A stretch of 7,018 nt of DNA, taken from assembly GCA_022511505.1 (NCBI GenBank), contig JAFLTK010000156.1:1-7018 (forward strand), written 5' to 3'. The translations under genes and the position numbers were made by a program. A model generated the notes under the pieces. The model saw only the letters and a program-made list of their open reading frames with translations, did no database searches and had not been told where the DNA came from. Positions 1 to 6,206 of this stretch are shown piece by piece. Position 1 is the stretch's first letter, and each line of letters starts with the position of its first letter. The DNA comes from Muribaculaceae bacterium. Its GTDB lineage: Bacteria; Bacteroidota; Bacteroidia; Bacteroidales; Muribaculaceae.

Positions 1-142
1 GTGTAGAGCAACTATTCTAATCACAGCTTTATAAAACGCTAAAAAGTGTTCCGATAAATCGTTTGCGATTTATCGGAACACTTTCTTTAAGAGCAAGCAA
101 CGCTGTTGGTCTTTGGGTAGCGTGTTATAACATAATTATAGA
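1..142. other. Left-edge intergenic region
   Basis: All three forward frames close early (stops at 4-6, 18-20 and 32-34), so at most the last few codons of an upstream rightward gene could lie here. The only clear structure is the hairpin at 43-84. A weak 5-bp inverted repeat (100-104 with 119-123) and an AT-rich stretch at 125-140 carry no recognisable signal. No RNA gene was recognised. Confidence 0.5.
43..84. terminator. Perfect 19-bp inverted repeat, probable intrinsic terminator
   Basis: Bases 43-61 pair without mismatch with 66-84 around a 4-nt TTTG loop (62-65). The stem is A/T-rich at its base. On the + strand it is followed by CTTTCTTTAA, a broken T-tract; on the - strand by a short T-run, so it could act in both directions. 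It most likely ends transcription of a gene to the left of the window and insulates the exporter gene that follows. The stem is longer than most terminators need, so a protein-binding palindrome or a dispersed hairpin repeat is an alternative. Confidence 0.65.
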
Positions 143-170
143 TTGCGGTGGCGGTTTCGGGATTTTTGCG

Positions 171-178
171 TAACTTTG
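171..178 (+). promoter_or_regulatory. Bacteroidetes-type -7 promoter element for the MATE gene
   Basis: TAACTTTG matches the Bacteroidetes sigma-ABfr -7 consensus TAnnTTTG. It ends 21 nt before the ATG at 200, which would give a 5' leader of roughly 15 nt. No good -33 TTTG is seen at the usual distance upstream (the nearest candidate is ATTG at 142-145, too far away), so the call rests on the -7 box and its position. It also argues against the upstream in-frame TTG at 143 as the start, because that codon would precede transcription initiation. Confidence 0.55.
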
Positions 179-199
179 CAAGTCAGAAACTTGATTGAG

Positions 200-1600
200 A
201 TGGATAAGACTCCCGATAGTTTAGGAACGCGCTCGATTGGCAGGTTGTTACTGCAATATTCGGTGCCGGCAATCATTGCGAGCGTCGCCACTTCGCTATA
301 TAATATTATCGACAGCATTTTCATTGGTCGAGGCGTTGGCGCGATGGCCATCGCCGGCCTTGCAATTACTTTTCCGTTGATGAATCTTGTGATTGCGTTC
401 TGTACGCTGATAGCGGTTGGCGGCGCGACAATCAGTTCTATCTTCTTGGGACAGAAGAATTTAAGCCGTGCGACCGACGTTGTCAACAATGTCATGGCTC
501 TATGTCTGATTCACTCGGTTGTATTTGGAGGCTTGACGCTGATTTTCCTTGACCCCATTCTCTATTTCTTTGGTGCTACCGCCGAGACGATAAGTTATGC
601 GCGCGAGTTTATGCGAATAATACTTTATGGTACACCGATTTCCTACGTTTTCATCGGCCTCAACAACTTGATGCGCGCAACAGGCTACCCCAAAAAGGCG
701 ATGATCTCGGCGTTGCTGTCGGTTGTCGTCAACCTAATCTTGGCGCCAATATTCATTTTCAAATTGGAGTGGGGTATAGCCGGCGCGGCTTTTGCAACTA
801 TTTGCGGACAGACGGCCGCTTTCATCTGGGTGCTACATCACTTTTTCTCTAAAAAAAGTTTTGTGCATTTTGACCGCGAGAACCGTTGGTTTACGCTTTC
901 GATTATAAAGCGTATCTATGCGATTGGATTGTCACCGTTTTTAATGAACGTTTGCGCGTGTGTTGTCGTGATTTTCTTAAATCGCGCGTTACTTGATTAC
1001 GGAGGGGAAGATGGAAACCTGTGTGTCGGCGCCTACGGTATCTTGAACCGCACGACGATGTTTTTTGTGATGATAGTCTTTGGTGTCACTCAGGGTATGC
1101 AGCCGATCCTTGGCTACAATTATGGCGCGGGTCAATGGGACCGCGTCAAGCAAACGCTAAGGACCGGTATTTGGCTTGGCGTTGGCATTACAACGTTCGG
1201 ATGGTTTATAACCGAAGTGTTCCCCAATACCGTCAGTTCGCTGTTTACCGTCGACCGTCAACTGATTGACATTGCTCGCGAGGGTTTCCGAATCTACTTT
1301 ATCTGCTACCCGGTTGTCGGTTGCCAGATTGTGATACAAAATTTCTTCCAGTCGGTTGGAAAGCCGAAACTGTCAATATTCCTGTCGCTGACACGACAAT
1401 TGATTTTCCTCATCCCGTTCTTGCTGATATTGCCGCGCTATTTTGGCGTCGATGGCGTATGGGCCAGCATGTGTGCCTCTGACATGCTCGCTTTCTTTGT
1501 TGCCATTGTGACGGTGATAATAATGGTCAAAAAACGTGACCGACTCGAACCCGCTCCCACTACTCCTGCCGCTCCCACTACACCCACTTCTTCCAAGTAA
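200..1600 (+). CDS. MATE family multidrug/toxin efflux transporter
   Basis: This is an inner-membrane exporter of the MATE superfamily, which expels cationic drugs or toxic metabolites in exchange for Na+ or H+. The 466-residue product has about twelve hydrophobic segments (roughly residues 16-36, 50-72, 92-112, 131-152, 165-187, 193-213, 237-260, 276-296, 317-340, 360-380, 395-412 and 418-442), as the family requires. Typical MATE signatures are visible: YNIIDSIFIGRGVG at 34-47 in the first helix region and GMQPILGYNYGAG at 299-311 in the second half, as in MepA/NorM-like members. The ATG at 200 was chosen because the protein then begins just before the first helix and a -7 box lies 21 nt upstream; extension to TTG 143 adds residues unlike the family. 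The tail (450-466) is a Pro/Thr/Ala-rich repeat of low complexity. The next gene starts 4 nt after the stop, so the two are probably cotranscribed. The substrate cannot be told from the sequence. Confidence 0.93.
   Translation: MDKTPDSLGTRSIGRLLLQYSVPAIIASVATSLYNIIDSIFIGRGVGAMAIAGLAITFPLMNLVIAFCTLIAVGGATISSIFLGQKNLSRATDVVNNVMALCLIHSVVFGGLTLIFLDPILYFFGATAETISYAREFMRIILYGTPISYVFIGLNNLMRATGYPKKAMISALLSVVVNLILAPIFIFKLEWGIAGAAFATICGQTAAFIWVLHHFFSKKSFVHFDRENRWFTLSIIKRIYAIGLSPFLMNVCACVVVIFLNRALLDYGGEDGNLCVGAYGILNRTTMFFVMIVFGVTQGMQPILGYNYGAGQWDRVKQTLRTGIWLGVGITTFGWFITEVFPNTVSSLFTVDRQLIDIAREGFRIYFICYPVVGCQIVIQNFFQSVGKPKLSIFLSLTRQLIFLIPFLLILPRYFGVDGVWASMCASDMLAFFVAIVTVIIMVKKRDRLEPAPTTPAAPTTPTSSK
1550..1585 (+). 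repeat. Two-copy 18-bp tandem repeat in the exporter's C-terminal tail
   Basis: Units 1550-1567 and 1568-1585 share a 13-base identical core (1551-1563 and 1569-1581) and encode PAPTTP and AAPTTP. The period is six codons, so gain or loss of a unit would keep the frame. It lies in the hydrophilic tail after the last helix and is unlikely to affect transport. Confidence 0.75.
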
Positions 1601-1604
1601 TAAG

Positions 1605-3197
1605 ATGGTTAAAGAATTATCCCTCAGAGTTGACCCGGCAACAGCCGCCACAGAGTTAAAGTTGCTCAATGTTGTGTCAACCGAACTCGATATAGATGCC
1701 AACCGCATTGGTGGCATTGTAGTTACCCGTCGTTCAATCGACGCCCGTCAGCGGCGCGTAATGATAAACCTCGGTGTCAAGGTGTTTATTGACGAACCGG
1801 CGGCCGAGCTGGAGGCCCCGGTAAAGGTCGATTATAGGCCGGTAGCCGATGATGCGCCGACGGCTATTGTTGTTGGCGCCGGGCCGGCCGGGCTTTTCGC
1901 CGCGCTTCGCTTGATAGAGGAGGGGGTGCGACCCCTCGTGTTTGAGCGAGGGAAAGATGTTGATTCTCGTCGCGTCGACTTGGCGAAAATTACACGTGAA
2001 CAACGCGTCAATCCCGAGTCAAACTACTGTTTTGGCGAGGGTGGCGCGGGTGCTTACTCAGACGGAAAGTTGTATACCCGAAGCAAAAAACGCGGTTCGG
2101 TTGACAAGATTCTCAGCGTGCTGTATCTCCATGGCGCATCGGCCGACATTCTTGTTGATGCCCATCCCCATATTGGCACCGATCGACTGCCCGATGTAAT
2201 AAAGGCGATGCGCAAAACGATTGAGCGCTGTGGCGGTCGCGTTTGTTTTGAGACGCGTATCGACTCTCTGACGGTTGAAGGACAGGAGGTTATAGGTGTA
2301 GTCACCGAACGTGGCGAGCAGTTTACGGGTCCTGTCGTCCTTGCAACGGGCCACTCGGCGCGTGACATCTATCGCTATCTTCACACCGCCGGCATCAAGA
2401 TTGAACCTAAAGGAATTGCTATTGGTGTCAGATTGGAGCACCCTCAGGAAATCATTGACCGAGTTCGCTACCACTGTTCGGGAAACCGCGGAAAGTTTCT
2501 TCCGCCGGCCGAGTACACGCTGTCGACGCGCGTCGACAGGCGCGGCGTCTACAGTTTCTGCATGTGTCCCGGCGGTTTCATCATCCCGGCGGCGAGCGGC
2601 GAGGGGCAACTTGTGGTCAACGGCATGTCGCCGTCCAATCGTGGTACCCGATGGGCCAACGCGGGGATGGTTGTCGAAGTGTTGCCCGAGGATATTCCGG
2701 CCGAATTTGAGCCGATGGGCGACCTCAAAGTAATGGGTTATCAGGAGATGATTGAGCGCCGTTTCTGGGAAGATGCCGACAAAACCCAAAACGCACCGGC
2801 ACAGCGTATGACCGACTTTGTCGCCGGCCGTCCGTCGCGCGACCTGCCACGTAGTTCCTACGCTCCCGGTATTCACCCGGCTCGCGTTGACCGTCTGCTT
2901 CCGACGGAAATTTCGCGCCGTCTTCAGGCCGGTTTTAAAGAATTTGGAGCAAAAAACCGAGGGTTCTTGACGGGAGAGGCTGTGGTTATTGGCGACGAGA
3001 CAAGAACGTCGTCGCCGGTCAGAATACCGCGTGACAATGACACGCTCCAACACGTTGAACTTGCCGGGCTTTATCCCGCGGGGGAGGGTGCAGGATATGC
3101 CGGCGGTATCGTGTCGGCAGCAATCGACGGCGACCGTTGCGCCGCCGCCCTTGCCGAGGCGATTAGGTTAAAAGCCAGTAAATCAGCAGAACAATAA
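1605..3197 (+). CDS. COG2509-type NAD(P)/FAD-dependent oxidoreductase
   Basis: This is a cytoplasmic flavoprotein of the uncharacterised FAD-dependent dehydrogenase family COG2509; its substrate is unknown. The 530-residue product has the family's usual length. Residues 1-65 form the small N-terminal domain, with the conserved RSIDAR at 43-48. A Rossmann dinucleotide-binding motif, VVGAGPAGLFAA, follows at 89-100, with an acidic residue, E114, at the end of the second strand to bind the FAD ribose. NYCFGEGGAGAYSDGKL (140-156) and FCMCPGGFIIPA (318-329) are family blocks; the second has two cysteines, C319 and C321. LATGHSA (246-252) is the second flavin-binding motif, and GLYPAGEGAGYAGG (488-501) is the C-terminal FAD-contacting motif. 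The ATG at 1605 was preferred over an in-frame GTG at 1536 because the latter adds only a Leu/Pro-rich segment read from the exporter's tail. The gene follows the exporter by 4 nt and its 3' end overlaps the convergent small gene by 35 bp. Confidence 0.9.
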   Translation: MVKELSLRVDPATAATELKLLNVVSTELDIDANRIGGIVVTRRSIDARQRRVMINLGVKVFIDEPAAELEAPVKVDYRPVADDAPTAIVVGAGPAGLFAALRLIEEGVRPLVFERGKDVDSRRVDLAKITREQRVNPESNYCFGEGGAGAYSDGKLYTRSKKRGSVDKILSVLYLHGASADILVDAHPHIGTDRLPDVIKAMRKTIERCGGRVCFETRIDSLTVEGQEVIGVVTERGEQFTGPVVLATGHSARDIYRYLHTAGIKIEPKGIAIGVRLEHPQEIIDRVRYHCSGNRGKFLPPAEYTLSTRVDRRGVYSFCMCPGGFIIPAASGEGQLVVNGMSPSNRGTRWANAGMVVEVLPEDIPAEFEPMGDLKVMGYQEMIERRFWEDADKTQNAPAQRMTDFVAGRPSRDLPRSSYAPGIHPARVDRLLPTEISRRLQAGFKEFGAKNRGFLTGEAVVIGDETRTSSPVRIPRDNDTLQHVELAGLYPAGEGAGYAGGIVSAAIDGDRCAAALAEAIRLKASKSAEQ

Positions 3198-3345
3198 AAT
3201 AGGCAACCGCTGTAAACTTGATGAAACGCATCAAGAAAGCGCGGCGTGTCACCGGCGTGTCACCCGGACGTGACCATGTGTAGACGCCGGCGCTAAGCAC
3301 GCCATATAGTAGCGGTGCCACAAACCACAGCAGGAAATTTGTCAT
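3163..3345 (-). CDS. Small two-helix membrane protein, function unknown
   Basis: I do not recognise the family. The 60-residue product has two strong hydrophobic segments, about residues 3-23 and 38-59, joined by a loop with R26, R34, R35, R40 and K43. By the positive-inside rule the loop would be cytoplasmic and both ends outside. No signal-peptidase site is evident. It is probably real: it starts 8 nt after the ligase gene's stop on the same strand, has a clean ATG, and its composition is typical of a membrane protein and unlike that of random antisense frames. Its last 35 bp overlap the end of the convergent oxidoreductase gene. As the last gene of the operon it may be a membrane partner of the MurF-like or Ddl-like proteins, but this is inference from position only. 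Confidence 0.72.
   Translation of the reverse strand: MTNFLLWFVAPLLYGVLSAGVYTWSRPGDTPVTRRAFLMRFIKFTAVAYFIVLLIYWLLT
3243..3264. repeat. Exact 11-bp tandem duplication
   Basis: GGCGTGTCACC occurs twice with no spacer (3243-3253 and 3254-3264). It lies in the loop-coding part of the small membrane protein gene, where the two copies are read in different frames (GDTP, then VTR). The unit is not a multiple of three, so loss or gain of one copy would shift the frame before the second membrane helix. Confidence 0.8.
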
Positions 3346-3353
3346 GGAGGTTC

Positions 3354-4538
3354 TTATTTGAGTTTGCCCTTGACGCCGCCTTTTACACCGCCACCCATCG
3401 CAAAGATGTTTTGGTCGTAGGAAACCGTTTTGTGGCTCTTGTCGCGCTGGCGCTTGAGCGCGAGGGCAACGAGTTTATCCATCAACTTTTCAAACGAGAT
3501 GCCGGTAGCCTCCCAGAGGTAGAACGATAGGGAGCCGGGGATGGTGTTGATTTCGTTAACATAAATCTCATTGGTATCGGCATCGACGATGACGTCAACG
3601 CGGCTTACGCCGTGGCAAGACAGCACACGGAAAGTCTCGCCGGCGAGGAAGCGGATGCGGTCGCTCATCTCGGTGGGAAGGTCGGCAGGGATGCGTTTCT
3701 GTGACGCCTGCATGCCCTTGGCCCCCTTTGAGCCGCCCATATACTTGTCCTCGTAGGAGAGAATTTCGCCGCTCTTGATAGGCTCTTCACAGACCGAGGT
3801 CTGATATTCGTCGCAATCGCCTAATACCGAGCAGTTTATCTCTTTTAGGTTCTCGACCATGTGTTCGACGATGATGCGGGCCGAGTATTTGCGGGCGTTG
3901 TCGACTTTCTCAATAAGTTGCTCACGGTCAACGGCGCGACCGATGCCCACGCTTGAACCAAGGTTGGCCGGCTTGACAATCACCGGGTAGCCAATCTTGC
4001 TCTCGATGCGGTCAATCAACTCGTCGCGTTTGGCGAACCATTCTTTGTCGGTGAACCATACATAGTCGACCACGGGAATACCCGATTCGCGCAAAATCAT
4101 CTTCATCGTGATTTTGTCCATGCCGTTGGCGCTGGCGAGGGTGTTGCAACCGGCAAACGGGATGTCGATTGACTCGAGGATACCCTCAAAGGTGCCATCC
4201 TCGCCGTTGGAGCCGTGGAGCACCGGGATGACGACGTCGAGACGCGCCACAACGGGCTTTTTGAACAGACCATGCTTGGCGCGATAGAGGTTGAAATTGT
4301 CTTTTTCGGGTATCATGAATACCTTGTCACACTTGGCCAGCAACGCCGGGATGTCGCGATAGTTGGCAATGTCGAGCAAAGCATCGCCGGTGTACCATTG
4401 ACCTTGCTTGGAGATGTATATCGGAGTGACGTCATAGCGGTCGCGGTTGATGGCGCTCATGGCTTGAGAGGCCGAGATTACCGAAATTTCGTGCTCGGTG
4501 GAGCGACCACCAAAAAAGACACCTATGTTTGTTTTCAT
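3354..4538 (-). CDS. ddl: D-alanine--D-alanine ligase, long form (ATP-grasp)
   Basis: This cytoplasmic ATP-grasp enzyme joins two D-alanines (or D-Ala and a related D-amino acid) for the end of the peptidoglycan stem peptide. Visible motifs are GGRSTEHEISV at 10-20, HGSNGEDGTFEG at 108-119, KPANLGSSVGI at 189-199, SYEDKY at 261-266, RVDVIVD at 313-319 and NEINTIPG at 328-335. Aligned by eye with E. coli DdlB, the triad E15, S150 and Y216 corresponds to E15, S195 and Y266, and the Mg-binding E270 and N272 to E329 and N331. Tyr rather than Phe at 266 favours dipeptide over D-lactate ligation. At 394 residues it is longer than the common bacterial form (about 300-330), with extra sequence before the ATP-grasp core and a Gly/Lys-rich tail (382-394). 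The position equivalent to DdlB S281 appears to be Y340. The gene lies 39 nt downstream of the MurF-like gene. A second, housekeeping Ddl elsewhere in the genome is possible. Confidence 0.9.
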   Translation of the reverse strand: MKTNIGVFFGGRSTEHEISVISASQAMSAINRDRYDVTPIYISKQGQWYTGDALLDIANYRDIPALLAKCDKVFMIPEKDNFNLYRAKHGLFKKPVVARLDVVIPVLHGSNGEDGTFEGILESIDIPFAGCNTLASANGMDKITMKMILRESGIPVVDYVWFTDKEWFAKRDELIDRIESKIGYPVIVKPANLGSSVGIGRAVDREQLIEKVDNARKYSARIIVEHMVENLKEINCSVLGDCDEYQTSVCEEPIKSGEILSYEDKYMGGSKGAKGMQASQKRIPADLPTEMSDRIRFLAGETFRVLSCHGVSRVDVIVDADTNEIYVNEINTIPGSLSFYLWEATGISFEKLMDKLVALALKRQRDKSHKTVSYDQNIFAMGGGVKGGVKGKLK

Positions 4539-4577
4539 CGTGATGTTATTTTGATTGGAATAGTCTTTTGCAAAATC

Positions 4578-6197
4578 TTATTTGAATGTATCGGGTAGGT
4601 CGTTTTCATAAAGCACTGTGTCACCGGGCTTTATGAATGACTGGAGAAATGTCTGGGCTTCGTTGAAACTGTCGACCACCTTGATGGCATCGGCATCCAT
4701 GCCTGCGGCGTTTATCCCCTCGACAATGGCGTCACGGTTGTATTGCCCTACGATGATGGCGACGTCGGCCGAAGTGGCTATTTTTTCGCCAAAAGCGCGG
4801 TTTAGTTCTTCCTGGCGGTCACCTAGTTCAATCATACCGGGGGTGATGATGATGCGTCGGCCGCCTTTCATCGAGGCAAGCACATCGAGTGCCATTGCCG
4901 ACCCGGTCGGGTTGCTGTTGAACGCATCGTCGAGGATGGTGACACCGCCGGGAGTGCGTTTCACTTGAAGACGATGCTCGACCTGCTCGATGTTTTGCAC
5001 GGCATATTTGATTTTCTCGACCGGAACGCCGAGCTCGAGAGCGACGATAGTGGCGGCAACGAGATTGGAAACGTTACATTCGCCAACGAGGCGCGTGTGC
5101 AACTCAAATGACTGCCCGTTGGGTCCCGAGATGGTAAATCGCGTTCCATCAGCGCTGTAGGTGATGGATGTTGCGGTATATGAAACACCGGCCGGGTTGG
5201 ATATGCCATAGCGTATTACCTTGCCGGCGCTGACGTCGCGCGAGGCAATCGGCTCAAAATCGTTGTTGATGACTGCAACGCCATCGGCCGGGAGGGCGTC
5301 GACGAGTTCAAACTTGGTGTTTGCGACATTCTCGACCGTTTTAAACGACTCGAGATGTTGTTCGCCAACGGCAGTCACTATGCCAATCGTGGGATGCACA
5401 AGGTCGGCAATCTCCTTAATATCACCGCGTTGCTTTGCGCCCATCTCGACGATGAAAACCTCGTTGTAGGGCTTGAGATGTTCGCGGATAGTGCGAATCA
5501 CGCCGAGGGTTGTGTTGAAACTGCCCGGTGTCATGCATGTGTCAAAGTGTTCGCTAAGAATGCGATGCAAGTAGTGCTTGGTACTCGTTTTGCCGTAACT
5601 TCCTGTTATGCCGATGATTTTGAGGTCGGGCATTGATGCGAGGATTCGCTCGGCTTCGCGCTGATATTTGCGGTTGATTGATTTCTCGATGGGTTGAAGT
5701 AAATAGTTGGCACATAGCAAGATAACATGGGAAATGCAATAGACGCCGAGCGCTGCGACGGTGATTATATATGCTATGGTAGAGCCGGAGCGAGCTGACA
5801 GGCCAAAAGTTGCCCAGAGAACGGCGAGGCCAACGACGAGCGCGGCAAGGACGATGGACGTCGTGAAAATGCGGGTAGCGCGTGCCGTCATTACCAACGG
5901 TTTTTTATAGCGCGCCGTCATCAATCGGTAACTGTTTATTCCGGTGATTACCAATATGATAAGCGTCGCGAATATCTCGGTGCCAAACCACGCCAACGAG
6001 AATAGCAACGCGCCGTAGGCACAAAGCCGGAGGACCGACGTCGTGTCACCCGACTTGCGCAACCATCCCATATATCGCTCGTTGCGATAGGAGTTTTGTT
6101 GCAACATCATCAAGTCGCGCTTTAACTCAAGCACAACGTTGAAAATAGCGACGGCGGCAATTATCCAGAAAAGTATCAAGATGAAAAGAGTTGTCAT
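4578..6197 (-). CDS. Membrane-anchored MurF-like Mur ligase
   Basis: This Mur ligase resembles MurF, which uses ATP to attach D-Ala-D-Ala to UDP-MurNAc-tripeptide. Of its 539 residues, about the first 170 form roughly five membrane helices (near 3-23, 54-71, 73-92, 112-132 and 140-165). The Mur ligase central domain follows: P-loop GITGSYGKTSTK (196-207), SFNTTLGV (226-233), MurF-like EMGAKQRGDI (251-260) and HLESFKTVENVANTKFE (281-297). The linker carries EHRLQ (407-411). The C-terminal domain has DDAFNSNPTGSA (423-434), close to the MurF DDSYNANP block, and TPGMIELG (452-459) where MurF usually has GDMLELG. The end is ENDLPDTFK rather than the usual KGSR-type ending. No N-terminal UDP-substrate-binding domain is recognisable; the membrane region takes its place. 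The hydrolase gene ends 9 nt upstream and ddl starts 39 nt downstream, so a D-Ala-D-Ala-type dipeptide is the likely donor. The acceptor may be lipid-linked. I leave out the murF symbol because the true substrate is uncertain. Confidence 0.85.
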   Translation of the reverse strand: MTTLFILILFWIIAAVAIFNVVLELKRDLMMLQQNSYRNERYMGWLRKSGDTTSVLRLCAYGALLFSLAWFGTEIFATLIILVITGINSYRLMTARYKKPLVMTARATRIFTTSIVLAALVVGLAVLWATFGLSARSGSTIAYIITVAALGVYCISHVILLCANYLLQPIEKSINRKYQREAERILASMPDLKIIGITGSYGKTSTKHYLHRILSEHFDTCMTPGSFNTTLGVIRTIREHLKPYNEVFIVEMGAKQRGDIKEIADLVHPTIGIVTAVGEQHLESFKTVENVANTKFELVDALPADGVAVINNDFEPIASRDVSAGKVIRYGISNPAGVSYTATSITYSADGTRFTISGPNGQSFELHTRLVGECNVSNLVAATIVALELGVPVEKIKYAVQNIEQVEHRLQVKRTPGGVTILDDAFNSNPTGSAMALDVLASMKGGRRIIITPGMIELGDRQEELNRAFGEKIATSADVAIIVGQYNRDAIVEGINAAGMDADAIKVVDSFNEAQTFLQSFIKPGDTVLYENDLPDTFK

Positions 6198-6206
6198 GAG
6201 TTGAGG

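Noticed and set aside
143..199. Upstream TTG start for the MATE gene
   Set aside because: The added 19 residues are not MATE-like, and the -7 promoter box at 171-178 lies within them.
136..495. A 119-codon open frame on the - strand
   Set aside because: It is antisense to the start of the MATE gene and its promoter region, with no domain resemblance.
1536..1604. GTG start extending the oxidoreductase into the exporter gene
   Set aside because: The extra 23 residues are a Leu/Pro-rich frame-shifted reading of the exporter's tail; ATG 1605 sits where the family's N-terminal domain begins.
2058..3053. A 331-codon open frame on the - strand
   Set aside because: It lies wholly antisense to the oxidoreductase gene, whose motifs are clear. 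The translation is Arg/Asn/Thr-rich with no recognisable domain, so it is a shadow frame.
3259..3274. Possible terminator hairpin for the oxidoreductase (GTCAC/GTGAC)
   Set aside because: The stem is only 5 bp, with no T-tract, and it lies inside the convergent small gene.
3354..4538. Vancomycin-resistance D-Ala-D-Lac ligase
   Set aside because: Tyr is kept at the position where D-lactate ligases have Phe, and no VanH, VanX or VanRS gene is present.
4566..4575. Palindrome TTTTGCAAAA between the two ligase genes
   Set aside because: It is ten bases with no loop or T-tract, too short and common to call an operator or terminator.
4578..6197. MurT-type (lipid II amidation) Mur ligase
   Set aside because: No GatD-like amidotransferase is adjacent and no zinc-ribbon cysteines are seen; the EMGA and DDAFNSNP blocks resemble MurF.
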